Assembly: GCA_000432855.1 (NCBI GenBank) | Contig: HF990868.1 | Location: 30,305-62,118 of the forward strand | Direction: 5' to 3' | Origin: Firmicutes bacterium CAG:822 | Lineage (GTDB): Bacteria > Bacillota_I > Bacilli_A > RF39 > UBA660 | Length of the DNA stretch: 31,814 nucleotides | In this document: positions 8,245 to 16,071 of the stretch, piece after piece | Layout of the letters: each line of letters starts with the position of its first letter | Position numbering within the stretch: the first letter of the stretch is position 1 | The notes under the pieces: model-generated | What the model was told of the DNA's origin: nothing | The model's database searches: none | The model's input: only the letters and a program-made list of their open reading frames with translations | Translations under genes and position numbers: made by a program

Positions 8245-10353
8245 TTTTATTATAAATTTATCATTTTTAACATCAATAGTAATTTCAGAATTAAATTTAA
8301 CATCTTCATTGATAATAGCTTTCGCAATTAATGTTTCAATATTCCTACTTACATAACGTTTAATTGGTCTCGCGCCATATTTTTCATCGTAAGAATTATC
8401 AATAATAAATTCTTTAGCCTTATCAGTTACTTTGATTGTTAATTTTTTATCACGTAATCTATATTCAATTTCAGAAATAATCTTATCCAAAATCTGATAT
8501 ACAACTTCTTTAGAAAGTGAATTAAATACAACAATTTCATCGATACGGTTAATAAACTCGGGTTTAAATGTTCTTCTAAGTTCACTCATAACCATTTGAT
8601 CACTATCTTCATGACCTTCTAGTATATAATCACTACCTAAATTAGAAGTCATAATGATAATTGTATTTTTAAAGTCAACCGTTCTACCTTGTGAATCGGT
8701 AATTCGGCCATCATCTAATATTTGAAGTAATATATTAAATACATCTTTATGAGCTTTTTCAATCTCATCAAATAAGATAATACTATATGGATTTCTTCTG
8801 ACAGCTTCTGTTAATTGTCCGCCATCATCATATCCTACATATCCAGGAGGAGAACCAATTAATCTCGCAACTGAATGTGGTTCCATATATTCACTCATAT
8901 CAATTCTGACCATGTGTCTTTCATCATCGAATAGTTCATAAGCTAAAGCTTTAGCCACCTCAGTTTTACCGACACCAGTAGGGCCTAAGAATATAAATGA
9001 ACCAATCGGTCTATTCGGATCCTTAATACCAGCACGCGCTCTAATAATAGCTTCACTAACTAAATGTAATGCCTTATCTTGACCCTTAACTCTTTTTTTC
9101 AAATTATCTTCCAAATGAAGTAATTTATCTCTTTCCGTACCAACTAATTTACTAATTGGAATGTTAGTCCATTTCGCAATAATAGCCGCAATAGATTCAT
9201 CATCAACAACATCACTTAAAATTGAATTCTTATTGTTTTTCTTAAGTTCTTCAAGTTCTTTTTCCAAAGCGGGAATAACTCCATGACGAAGTCTTGCTGC
9301 TGACTCTAGATCGTATTTAGATTCCGCATATTCCAAATCACGGTTAGCTTTTTCAATTTCTTCTTTCTTACGGTTAATTGTCGCATTAATCTCTTTCTCA
9401 TGCTCCCAAGCTTCTCTTAAATCCTTTTCCTTGGCTTTCAAATTAGTTAATTTCTCATCAATTTCCTTAATTCTATTTTTAGAAAATTCATCTTTCTCTT
9501 TCTTTAAAGCTTGTTTTTCAACCTCTAATTGCATAATTTTTCTAGTTAAAGTATCAAGTGAAGTAGGAACAGATTCTAATTGAACCTTAATAGTCGCACA
9601 TGCTTCATCGACTAAGTCGATAGCCTTATCTGGTAAAAATCTATCAGTAATATATCTATCAGATAAAGTAGCTGCTGCCACTAGTGCTCTATCTTTAATA
9701 GTAACTCCATGGTAAACCTCAAAGCGTGATTTCAAACCACGAAGAATAGTGATTGTATCAAGTACCGTTGGTTCAGATACTAATACTTTTTGAAAACGTC
9801 TTTCTAAAGCTCCATCTTTTTCAATATACTTACGGTATTCGTTTAATGTTGTAGCCCCAATACAGTGAATTTCTCCACGGGCAAGCATGGGTTTAAGCAT
9901 ATTTCCAGCATCCATGGCACCTTCCAAAGCTCCAGCGCCCACAATCATATGAATTTCATCGATAAACATGATGATTTCACCATCAGAATCTTTAACTTCT
10001 TTTAAAACTGCTTTTAATCTATCTTCAAATTCACCACGATATTTAGCTCCCGCAATCAAAGAACCTATATCAAGTTCCCATATACGTTTATCTTTCAAAC
10101 TATTAGGAACATCGCCTTTGACAATTCTTTGAGCTAAACCTTCAACAATAGCTGTTTTACCAACACCAGGTTCACCAATTAGAACCGGGTTATTCTTTGT
10201 CTTACGTGACAAAATACGAGTAATACTTCGAATTTCATCATCACGGCCAATAACGGGATCTACTTTACCGTCTTTGACTGATGCGGTAATATCTCGACCG
10301 TATTTCTCTAAAACATTTTGTAATCCTTCTTGATATGCTTGTTGTTCCTTCAT
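8242..10353 (-). CDS. clpB: ClpB disaggregase lacking the N-terminal Clp_N domain
   Basis: ClpB is a hexameric AAA+ disaggregase that works with DnaK to rescue aggregated proteins. The first AAA+ module has GEPGVGKT (60-67), FIDEIHMIVG and the arginine-finger region ALERRFQKV. The long coiled-coil M domain (about 245-370) distinguishes ClpB from ClpC. The second module has GPTGVGKT (about 457-464), IILFDEIEKAH and the C-terminal GARPIKRY. At 703 residues it lacks the usual N-terminal domain of about 145 residues. The start is real: AAAGGAGG lies 7 bases before the ATG and there is a promoter with a CIRCE operator directly upstream, so this is not a truncated gene call. Mycoplasma ClpB has the same short form. 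The gene converges on the SPFH operon and diverges from the sortase gene. Confidence 0.95.
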   Translation of the reverse strand: MKEQQAYQEGLQNVLEKYGRDITASVKDGKVDPVIGRDDEIRSITRILSRKTKNNPVLIGEPGVGKTAIVEGLAQRIVKGDVPNSLKDKRIWELDIGSLIAGAKYRGEFEDRLKAVLKEVKDSDGEIIMFIDEIHMIVGAGALEGAMDAGNMLKPMLARGEIHCIGATTLNEYRKYIEKDGALERRFQKVLVSEPTVLDTITILRGLKSRFEVYHGVTIKDRALVAAATLSDRYITDRFLPDKAIDLVDEACATIKVQLESVPTSLDTLTRKIMQLEVEKQALKKEKDEFSKNRIKEIDEKLTNLKAKEKDLREAWEHEKEINATINRKKEEIEKANRDLEYAESKYDLESAARLRHGVIPALEKELEELKKNNKNSILSDVVDDESIAAIIAKWTNIPISKLVGTERDKLLHLEDNLKKRVKGQDKALHLVSEAIIRARAGIKDPNRPIGSFIFLGPTGVGKTEVAKALAYELFDDERHMVRIDMSEYMEPHSVARLIGSPPGYVGYDDGGQLTEAVRRNPYSIILFDEIEKAHKDVFNILLQILDDGRITDSQGRTVDFKNTIIIMTSNLGSDYILEGHEDSDQMVMSELRRTFKPEFINRIDEIVVFNSLSKEVVYQILDKIISEIEYRLRDKKLTIKVTDKAKEFIIDNSYDEKYGARPIKRYVSRNIETLIAKAIINEDVKFNSEITIDVKNDKFIIK

Positions 10354-10406
10354 AATCGTGCCTCCTTTTCATTAAAAAATTAATCTCCTAACAAGATTAC
10401 ATTATA

Positions 10407-10435
10407 ACTATATCACCATTTTTAGCACTTGTCAA
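10407..10435 (-). promoter_or_regulatory. Sigma-A promoter of clpB
   Basis: Read on the minus strand: TTGACA (10435-10430), a 17-base spacer, TATAGT (10412-10407). The -35 hexamer lies inside the spacer of the CIRCE element, so a bound repressor would block polymerase. Confidence 0.8.
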
Positions 10436-10448
10436 TATAGAGTGCTAA
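10422..10448. promoter_or_regulatory. CIRCE operator (HrcA binding site)
   Basis: TTAGCACTT, nine bases, GAGTGCTAA: eight of nine positions pair and it matches the known CIRCE consensus (TTAGCACTC-N9-GAGTGCTAA) at all but one base. HrcA is the established repressor of such sites, relieved by heat or misfolded protein. hrcA itself is outside the window. Confidence 0.93.
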
Positions 10449-10453
10449 AAATA

Positions 10454-10482
10454 TGGACACTAAATAATATTTATGCTATACT
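10454..10482 (+). promoter_or_regulatory. Promoter of the sortase gene
   Basis: TGGACA (10454-10459), 17-base spacer, extended -10 TGC TATACT (10474-10482). It starts 6 bases past the CIRCE element, so HrcA may also affect it. Confidence 0.65.
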
Positions 10483-10512
10483 TTAATAGTATAAAAAAGG
10501 AGGAGTTAAACT

Positions 10513-11154
10513 ATGTCGAAAATCGAAAAATTCTTGTCAAAACTAAGTAATAGAACTATTGTAATTATTGCTTTTATTGCCATTATTGGTGGGATTTTAA
10601 TAATTTCCTATGATTACTTATTAGGTAAAAAAGAACGAGCTTATCAAGAAATAAGCATCTCTCTATTTAACGAAAATCAAGATAATACTCCTCAAAATAT
10701 TGAAGAAACAGAAGAGCCAGAAGAAGAATATGTTCCAACTCCTAATCCAAACGGATATCTAGGAATTTTAACTATTGATAAAATAAACTTACAACAAGGA
10801 TTTTATGATAAAGATAATGAGCACAACAACGTTAGTGAAAACTTAACTTTTCTAGCACCATCTAATTATCCAGATGAAAAAAACGGCAATGTTATATTAG
10901 TCGCCCACTCGGGTGTCACTAGAATAGCCTATTTTAGAAATCTATATCAATTAAAAGTCGGTGATACAGCTAAAATAGAATATAAAGGCCATCTATATAC
11001 TTATAAAATAGATAACATTTATAATGAAACCAAAGATGGTAATGTCACTGTCTATAGAGATACTAATCGTCAGACATTAACGATGATTACTTGTACTAAA
11101 AATGACAATACCAAACAAACAATATATATTGCCTATTTAGAAAGTGTGAAATAA
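10513..11154 (+). CDS. Sortase family transpeptidase
   Basis: The 213 residues have one N-terminal membrane anchor (about 17-36), an acidic Pro/Glu linker (about 55-80), then a sortase beta barrel. The catalytic His132 (VAHSG) and Cys194 (MITCTKND) are clear. Sortases join surface proteins or pilins to the wall or to each other. The usual Arg after the Cys (as in TCxxxxxxR) is not obvious: the segment reads NTKQTIYIAYLE, with Lys or Gln where Arg is expected. The class is uncertain. No LPXTG-type substrate is encoded in the window, so this may be a housekeeping enzyme. AAGGAGGAG precedes the ATG. The gene is divergent from clpB and the tRNA starts 10 bases after its stop, so they are probably co-transcribed. 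Confidence 0.88.
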   Translation: MSKIEKFLSKLSNRTIVIIAFIAIIGGILIISYDYLLGKKERAYQEISISLFNENQDNTPQNIEETEEPEEEYVPTPNPNGYLGILTIDKINLQQGFYDKDNEHNNVSENLTFLAPSNYPDEKNGNVILVAHSGVTRIAYFRNLYQLKVGDTAKIEYKGHLYTYKIDNIYNETKDGNVTVYRDTNRQTLTMITCTKNDNTKQTIYIAYLESVK

Positions 11155-11164
11155 CCCTTTCTAC

Positions 11165-11241
11165 CGGGAAATAGCTTAGCTTGGTAAAGCGCTACGTTCG
11201 GGACGTAGAGACCGCAGGTTCAAATCCTGTTTTCCCGACCA
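11165..11241 (+). tRNA. tRNA-Pro, anticodon CGG
   Basis: A complete 77-base cloverleaf: acceptor CGGGAAA with TTTCCCG, D stem GCTT/AAGC, anticodon stem CTACG/CGTAG with loop TTCGGGA (anticodon CGG), a five-base variable region, T stem GCAGG/CCTGT with loop TTCAAAT, and an encoded CCA end. It reads codon CCG. Any open frame across it (11181-11366) is not a gene. Confidence 0.96.
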
Positions 11242-11252
11242 CTTTGAATTAT

Positions 11253-11279
11253 AACTTGGATAAAAATCCAAGTTTTTTT
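11253..11279 (+). terminator. Intrinsic terminator after tRNA-Pro
   Basis: AACTTGGAT (11253-11261) and ATCCAAGTT (11266-11274) pair around an AAAA loop, followed by seven T. It ends the sortase-tRNA unit. Confidence 0.9.
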
Positions 11280-11394
11280 AATCAAAAAATGTATAAAATT
11301 CATTTTCCTAGCCATATAATAATAGTGAGGAGATTTTATCCTTATAAATCAAGGGCAATCGCCTAAAAATACATATGACAAAAATCGACTCAAT

Positions 11395-11423
11395 TTGACG
11401 CACATATTAAATTGTGCTAGAAT
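11395..11423 (+). promoter_or_regulatory. Promoter of the first glucosaminidase-like gene
   Basis: TTGACG (11395-11400), 17-base spacer, TAGAAT (11418-11423). The -35 context (AATTTGACGC) is identical to that of the paralogue at 12367. Upstream, 11280-11394 also holds an isolated TATAAT at 11315 but no gene I can support. Confidence 0.7.
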
Positions 11424-11466
11424 AAGGCCTGTTTTCTGATTTTGCAAGTAACAGGAGAGGGTGAAA

Positions 11467-12297
11467 ATGAAAACAAACCAATCGGTTAAGGCCAGTATTA
11501 TGGCCATAATCATGCTAATGGTGGTATCCGCCTCATGGCATCCTACCATCGTCAAGGCTCAGAGCCTTAAGTCTTTAAAATTGTCATTCATGTCTAATAC
11601 TCTTATGAGTAATAAACAAATTGTGGATGAACAATCAGAAAAAACACCTTTGAATTTAGACAAATTAGAAATAAAGCCAGTTAATGAACAATTACATTCT
11701 AATGTTAGTTCATTAAAACTTGAAATTGATGTTGAAGAATTAAAACAGATAAAAGCTGCTCGTAAAAAAGCATTAGAATTAGAAAGACAAAGAAAAGAAG
11801 AAGAAAGAAGAAAAGCTGAAGAAGCAAGAAAAGCCGAAGAAAAAGCCAAAGCAAATGAAAAGGCTCAAGCTTTAACCGCTACTTCTGGAAACAGTCTTAC
11901 ATATGATGAATTAGTTGCCAAACTAAATCGTTCATTAAATTCAACATTAGCCGGTAAGGGTGATATCTTTGCTAAATATGCCACAGAATTAGGAATTGAT
12001 CCATATTTAGCGGTTGCTATTGTTCTGCACGAAACCGGATGTAAATGGGAATGTTCTACCTTATTAAAACAATGTAATAACGTTGGCGGTATGAAAGGAT
12101 CTCCAGGATGTAATGGTGGTTCCTATAAAGCATTCTCAAGTCTAGACGAAGGAATTAGTGCCTTTATGAACAATTTATACAAAAACTACTTTGCGCAAGG
12201 TTTAACTACTCCAGAGACAATCGGCCCAAAATATGCAGCTAGTAGTACATGGGCAACTCAAGTTCGAGCATATATGAACGAAATTGAAGCAAAATAA
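11467..12297 (+). CDS. Secreted glucosaminidase-like cell-wall hydrolase (paralogue 1)
   Basis: The 276 residues comprise a signal peptide (hydrophobic about 10-25, likely cleavage near VKA-QS), a linker, a Lys/Glu-rich coiled coil (about 95-137), and a C-terminal lysozyme-like domain (about 143-276). The domain has LGIDPYLAVAIVLHETGC with a likely catalytic Glu189, followed by NVGGMKG and a final AASSTWATQV. This matches the glucosaminidase/LYZ2-like fold that cuts peptidoglycan glycan strands. Four Cys are spaced CX3CX6CX11C and are all conserved in the next gene, suggesting disulfides outside the cell. The ATG at 11467 is chosen because AGGAGAGG lies 6 bases before it; an in-frame GTG at 11461 touches that site. 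It has its own promoter and terminator. Family call good; exact bond cut unknown. Confidence 0.85.
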   Translation: MKTNQSVKASIMAIIMLMVVSASWHPTIVKAQSLKSLKLSFMSNTLMSNKQIVDEQSEKTPLNLDKLEIKPVNEQLHSNVSSLKLEIDVEELKQIKAARKKALELERQRKEEERRKAEEARKAEEKAKANEKAQALTATSGNSLTYDELVAKLNRSLNSTLAGKGDIFAKYATELGIDPYLAVAIVLHETGCKWECSTLLKQCNNVGGMKGSPGCNGGSYKAFSSLDEGISAFMNNLYKNYFAQGLTTPETIGPKYAASSTWATQVRAYMNEIEAK

Positions 12298-12318
12298 TTT
12301 TTTGCTTCTTTTATTTTT
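12286..12318 (+). terminator. Intrinsic terminator after glucosaminidase paralogue 1
   Basis: GAAGCAAAA (12286-12294) pairs perfectly with TTTTGCTTC (12300-12308), loop TAATT, then a T-rich tract. The stem uses the last codons and stop of the gene. Confidence 0.85.
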
Positions 12319-12366
12319 GCCAAAGTCAAGCTTAAATTATAAGGCTTTTTTAAATTGTACATAAAT

Positions 12367-12395
12367 TTGACGCTCAAAATATATTATGATAAAAT
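12367..12395 (+). promoter_or_regulatory. Promoter of the second glucosaminidase-like gene
   Basis: TTGACG (12367-12372), 17-base spacer, TAAAAT (12390-12395). It shares AATTTGACGC and spacing with the promoter at 11395, suggesting the two enzymes are expressed together. Confidence 0.7.
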
Positions 12396-12423
12396 TATTA
12401 TCAGAACAGTAGGAGAGATGTAA

Positions 12424-13122
12424 ATGAATTCGACTATGAAAGTAACTGGTGTTGTAATTTTTGGTGTATTGTTATCTTTTGCTTTACCTCACTTAATGAG
12501 TATGAATGCTACTAAGAATTTAGAGACAGAATCTCAAAGAGAAATACAAACAGAAACTACAACTTCTAGTAGTAACGAAGTAGCTATAGCTACAACACCA
12601 AAAGATGAATCTGGAACTCCAATTGAAACTACTCCAGAACCAGTGCAAGAACCAGTACAAACTACTGAACCAGCTCCAGTGGTAGAAGAGCCTCAAGCTG
12701 AACCAATAGTTTATGACGGTATGACATTAGATGAATTAGCCGAAAAATTAAATCGCTCTTTAAAATCAACATTATCTGATACGGGTATGAGTTTTGCTAA
12801 ATATGCTGTAGAAATGGGAATAGACCCATATTTAGCAGTAGCTATTGTTCTACACGAAACCGGATGTAATTATAGCTGTAGTACTCAAGTAAAACAGTGT
12901 TATAACGTTGGTGGTATGAAAGGTGGACCAAGTTGTAATGGAACTTCATACAAAAAGTTTGATAGTTTAGACGATGGCATTTATAGTTTTATGTATAATT
13001 TAAAAACAAATTATTATGATAAAGGGCTAACAACCGCTGAACAGATGAATAAAAAATATGCAGCGAGTAAAACTTGGGCTACCAAAGTAAATAATTATAT
13101 TAATAAAATAAAAGCTGCTTAA
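12424..13122 (+). CDS. Secreted glucosaminidase-like cell-wall hydrolase (paralogue 2)
   Basis: The 232 residues contain an N-terminal signal or anchor (about 7-22), a Thr/Glu/Pro-rich linker (about 30-97, with repeated PEPVQEPVQ-like steps) and the same C-terminal lysozyme-like domain as the previous gene. The matching motif is MGIDPYLAVAIVLHETGC with likely catalytic Glu145, followed by NVGGMKGG. The four Cys keep the CX3CX6CX11C spacing. Only the linker differs: Pro/Thr-rich here, Lys/Glu coiled coil in the sister, so the pair probably differ in localisation rather than chemistry. AGGAGAG precedes the ATG. Flanking terminators and its own promoter make it a single-gene unit. It arose by tandem duplication. 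Confidence 0.85.
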   Translation: MNSTMKVTGVVIFGVLLSFALPHLMSMNATKNLETESQREIQTETTTSSSNEVAIATTPKDESGTPIETTPEPVQEPVQTTEPAPVVEEPQAEPIVYDGMTLDELAEKLNRSLKSTLSDTGMSFAKYAVEMGIDPYLAVAIVLHETGCNYSCSTQVKQCYNVGGMKGGPSCNGTSYKKFDSLDDGIYSFMYNLKTNYYDKGLTTAEQMNKKYAASKTWATKVNNYINKIKAA

Positions 13123-13147
13123 AAACGCCAAAAGGTGTTTTTATTTT
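13121..13147 (+). terminator. Intrinsic terminator after glucosaminidase paralogue 2
   Basis: AAAAACGCC (13121-13129) and GGTGTTTTT (13134-13142) pair with one G-U around AAAA, then a T-rich tract. It begins at the stop codon. Confidence 0.85.
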
Positions 13148-13158
13148 ACCAAATGCTA

Positions 13159-13167
13159 TGATATAAT
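13159..13167 (+). promoter_or_regulatory. Extended -10 promoter of the RDD gene
   Basis: TGA TATAAT forms an extended -10 element. No good -35 is seen. AAAGGGAG precedes the ATG at 13191. Confidence 0.5.
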
Positions 13168-13190
13168 CATAATAAAAGGGAGTTGAGAAC

Positions 13191-14159
13191 ATGCAAAAGG
13201 GGTGTCCAAAATGTGGACGAATGATTGATGGAAACGTTAAAAAATGTCCATATTGTAATTATAATTTTAATGAAATCGATAGTTTTTTTAAAAGAGTTGA
13301 TGACGAAAAATATTTAGAAAATGAAAAATTTGCTGGTTTTACTAAAAGATTAGTAGCCGGACTATTTGATATGTTTGTTGTCCTTATTTTCACTTACTTT
13401 ATTTTAATAGCTATCGATGCCTACGTAATACCAATTACTTTAGATAATTTGTATTATGGAATATTTATCTATATTCCGTTATACCTTTTATATCACAGTA
13501 TTTGTGAAAGGACACCTTGGCGCGGTTCTTTAGGAAAACTTATTTTAAATATTGAAGTTACTGATGAATATGAAAACCCCGTAACTTTTCCAAGAGCTTT
13601 ATTACGTAATACCACAAAAATATTTAACATTATAACTGTTGGAATTGGGTTCTTATTATCGGCAGTACCGCCACAAAAACAAGCTTTAAATGATAAGATT
13701 TCTCATACCTTTGTAATTAATAAATTAAACATGAGAGAAGATGAAACTTTCTTCTATGCAAATCCATTAAAAAGGCTAGTAGCTTTTGTAATAGATGTGC
13801 TTGTTATAGCTTTAATCTGCTACGGTTTACTTGCCCTAATTAGTCTTGCTAACACTCAAAATATGACTGAGCAAATGACCGAAACTATCGACTGTGCAAA
13901 ATATATTTTGTGTTTAGTCATTATTCTTTTCTATTTCCCATTTGGCGAGTGTCGAAAAGGAACAACAATTGGAAAAAATATGATGAACATTAAACTTGTT
14001 AAACTAAATGGTGATGTTGCTGGATTCATTACTTGTTTTGCTAGAGAATTAATTATTATTTTAGATATTATATCTTTGGGATTCTTACTACCATTTGTAA
14101 CCCAAAAGAAACAGACTATTAAAGATATTTTAACTAGAACCATTGTAATTGATAGATAG
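13191..14159 (+). CDS. RDD-family membrane protein with N-terminal zinc ribbon
   Basis: The 322 residues begin with a zinc ribbon (Cys5, Cys8, Cys19, Cys22) followed by two consecutive RDD domains. The first (about 45-175) starts AGFTKRLVAGLFDMFVV and the second (about 188-320) starts NPLKRLVAFVIDVLVI, each with an Arg in helix 1 and an Asp facing it, as the family name describes. About five to six membrane helices are expected. RDD proteins are poorly characterised; some relatives have been connected with sodium/proton exchange or stress, but nothing here shows a substrate. It is a single-gene unit with its own promoter and terminator. It shares the zinc-ribbon-plus-membrane design with four other proteins of this window. 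Confidence 0.85.
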   Translation: MQKGCPKCGRMIDGNVKKCPYCNYNFNEIDSFFKRVDDEKYLENEKFAGFTKRLVAGLFDMFVVLIFTYFILIAIDAYVIPITLDNLYYGIFIYIPLYLLYHSICERTPWRGSLGKLILNIEVTDEYENPVTFPRALLRNTTKIFNIITVGIGFLLSAVPPQKQALNDKISHTFVINKLNMREDETFFYANPLKRLVAFVIDVLVIALICYGLLALISLANTQNMTEQMTETIDCAKYILCLVIILFYFPFGECRKGTTIGKNMMNIKLVKLNGDVAGFITCFARELIIILDIISLGFLLPFVTQKKQTIKDILTRTIVIDR

Positions 14160-14185
14160 GTCAAAGATTATCTTTGACCTTTTTC
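14159..14185 (+). terminator. Intrinsic terminator after the RDD gene
   Basis: GGTCAAAGA (14159-14167) pairs perfectly with TCTTTGACC (14171-14179) around TTA, followed by a T run. Confidence 0.88.
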
Positions 14186-14206
14186 CTTTAAAAAAAAACG
14201 AATATA

Positions 14207-14215
14207 TGGTAAAAT
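14207..14215 (+). promoter_or_regulatory. Extended -10 promoter of the asnB operon
   Basis: TGG TAAAAT forms an extended -10 element, 33 bases upstream of the asnB ATG. AAAGGAGG (14233-14240) is the ribosome site. Confidence 0.5.
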
Positions 14216-14247
14216 GAATATGACCTATACTAAAAGGAGGCAGTAAT

Positions 14248-16071
14248 ATGTGCGGCTTTGTTGGATACATTAATAAAGAAAAAGATAAAACTGAAAATAT
14301 AAAAAAGATGGCCGATTTAATCGCTCACCGTGGACCAGACTCTGAAGGCTATTATACTGATAAAAATATTGCTTTAGGATTTAGAAGACTTAGTATTATT
14401 GACTTAAAAAGTGGTTCACAACCAATTTATAATGAAGATAAGAGTAAGGTCATCATCTTTAATGGTGAAATATATAACTTTGAATCACTAAGAGAAGAGT
14501 TAATAGAAAAAGGACATGAGTTTTCTACTAAAACAGATACAGAAGTTTTAGTACACGGTTACGAAGAGTGGCAAGAAAAATTATTAGATAGACTTAGAGG
14601 TATGTTTGCTTTTGTTATTTATGATATCAAATCAGGTGAAATGTTTGCTGCTAGAGATTTCTATGGTATTAAACCTTTTTACTATGCTAAAATGGATAAT
14701 ACCTTGATATTTGGTTCGGAAATCAAAAGTTTTTTAATCCATCCTCACTTTAAAAAAGAATTAAATACTAAAATGTTAGAATACTATCTAACCTTCCAAT
14801 ATAGTGCTGGTGAAGAAACCTTTTTTAAAAACGTCTATAAACTAATGCCCGGTCATTATATGAAATACAAAAATGGCAAATTAGAAATAAAGAAGTATTA
14901 TGAAATAAAATTTAAAGAAGATGACACTAAGACATATGAAGAATGGAAAGAAGGAATCAAAGAACGCCTAGCTGACTCAATTAAAGCTCATAAAATAAGC
15001 GATGTTGAAGTTGGTTCTTTCTTATCTAGCGGAGTCGACTCGTCATTCATTGCTGCTAGTAGTGATGTTGATAAAACATTTACTGTCGGTTTTAATAATG
15101 AAAAATACAGTGAAATATCATATGCTAAAGATTTATCAAGTAAAATAGACACTCAAAACTTAAGCAAGGTTATTACTAAAGATGAATACTTTAAAAACCT
15201 ACCAAATATTTTATATTACATGGATGAACCGCTTGCTGATCCATCAGCTATCGCTCTTTACTTTGTGACTAAATTAGCCAGTGAAAACGTCAAAGTATCG
15301 CTATCAGGAGAAGGGGCCGATGAAATATTTGGCGGATACAATATTTATCAAGAACCACTTACTGATAGTTGGTACTATAAAATTCCATATCCAGTTAGAT
15401 TTACTATTGGAAAAATTGCTAGTGTATTTCCGCATAAAAGAGGTATTAACTTCTTAATCAGACGTGGAAAAAAACTAGAAGATAGATTTGTTGGTAATGC
15501 CTTTATCTTTAATAATAAAGAAGTTACTAAACTTTTAAAAGGGAAAAGACAAACTAAAGGTTTCCAAGAATTAACCAAACCATATTATGATAAAGTCAAA
15601 GATAAAGATGATATTACTAAAATGCAATACATTGATTTTAATTTCTGGTTAATTGGCGACATTTTACTTAAAGCCGATAAAATGAGTATGGCTAACTCTC
15701 TAGAAGTCAGAGTTCCATTCTTAGATAGACCTCTAATCGATTATGCATTAGGACTTCCAACTGAATTTAAAACCGATAAATTTAAAACTAAGAAAATATT
15801 TAGAGATATTGCTGGCGAAGTTTTAGAAGACAAAGTATCTAATAAAAAGAAATTAGGCTTTCCTGTACCAATCCGTGAATGGATGAAAGATGAAGATATC
15901 TATAAACAAATAAAAAGCTTATTTATAAAAGATAAAAAATTTTTCAACACTAAGAAAATCATCAAATTATTAGATGACCATGTCAAAGGAAAAACTGATA
16001 ATAGTCGTAAAGTATGGACAATATATGTTTTCTTACTTTGGTATGAAATTTTCTTTGGGGGTGCTAAATGA
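14248..16071 (+). CDS. asnB: Glutamine-dependent asparagine synthetase / amidotransferase (AsnB family)
   Basis: The 607 residues show the two-domain AsnB layout. The N-terminal class II glutaminase has Cys2 as nucleophile after Met removal, FRRLSIIDL, FNGEIYN and TDTEVL. The C-terminal synthetase has the ATP-binding PP-loop FLSSGVDSS, then SGEGADEIFGGY and DKMSMANSLEVRVPFLD. It transfers glutamine amide nitrogen to a carboxylate. The textbook product is asparagine, but close family members in Bacillus, Lactobacillus plantarum and Corynebacterium (LtsA) amidate meso-diaminopimelate in peptidoglycan. The next two genes are a membrane protein and a MurE-like ligase in the same operon, which favours the wall role here; that is inference. 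The TGA stop overlaps the next ATG (ATGA), giving coupled translation and showing TGA is a stop. Confidence 0.9.
   Translation: MCGFVGYINKEKDKTENIKKMADLIAHRGPDSEGYYTDKNIALGFRRLSIIDLKSGSQPIYNEDKSKVIIFNGEIYNFESLREELIEKGHEFSTKTDTEVLVHGYEEWQEKLLDRLRGMFAFVIYDIKSGEMFAARDFYGIKPFYYAKMDNTLIFGSEIKSFLIHPHFKKELNTKMLEYYLTFQYSAGEETFFKNVYKLMPGHYMKYKNGKLEIKKYYEIKFKEDDTKTYEEWKEGIKERLADSIKAHKISDVEVGSFLSSGVDSSFIAASSDVDKTFTVGFNNEKYSEISYAKDLSSKIDTQNLSKVITKDEYFKNLPNILYYMDEPLADPSAIALYFVTKLASENVKVSLSGEGADEIFGGYNIYQEPLTDSWYYKIPYPVRFTIGKIASVFPHKRGINFLIRRGKKLEDRFVGNAFIFNNKEVTKLLKGKRQTKGFQELTKPYYDKVKDKDDITKMQYIDFNFWLIGDILLKADKMSMANSLEVRVPFLDRPLIDYALGLPTEFKTDKFKTKKIFRDIAGEVLEDKVSNKKKLGFPVPIREWMKDEDIYKQIKSLFIKDKKFFNTKKIIKLLDDHVKGKTDNSRKVWTIYVFLLWYEIFFGGAK

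Noticed and set aside
11181..11366. Open frame of 61 codons over the tRNA region
   Set aside because: It runs through tRNA-Pro(CGG) and its terminator, has no ribosome site, and shows no protein-like features.
11280..11394. Possible riboswitch or small gene upstream of the first wall hydrolase
   Set aside because: There is a TATAAT at 11315 and a GAGGAG, but no convincing start codon, and the proposed promoter at 11395 lies downstream, so the stretch would not be in that leader.
12319..12366. Second terminator-like hairpin before the second wall hydrolase (AAGCTTA / TAAGGCTT)
   Set aside because: Pairing is short and broken, and a perfect terminator already lies at 12286-12318.
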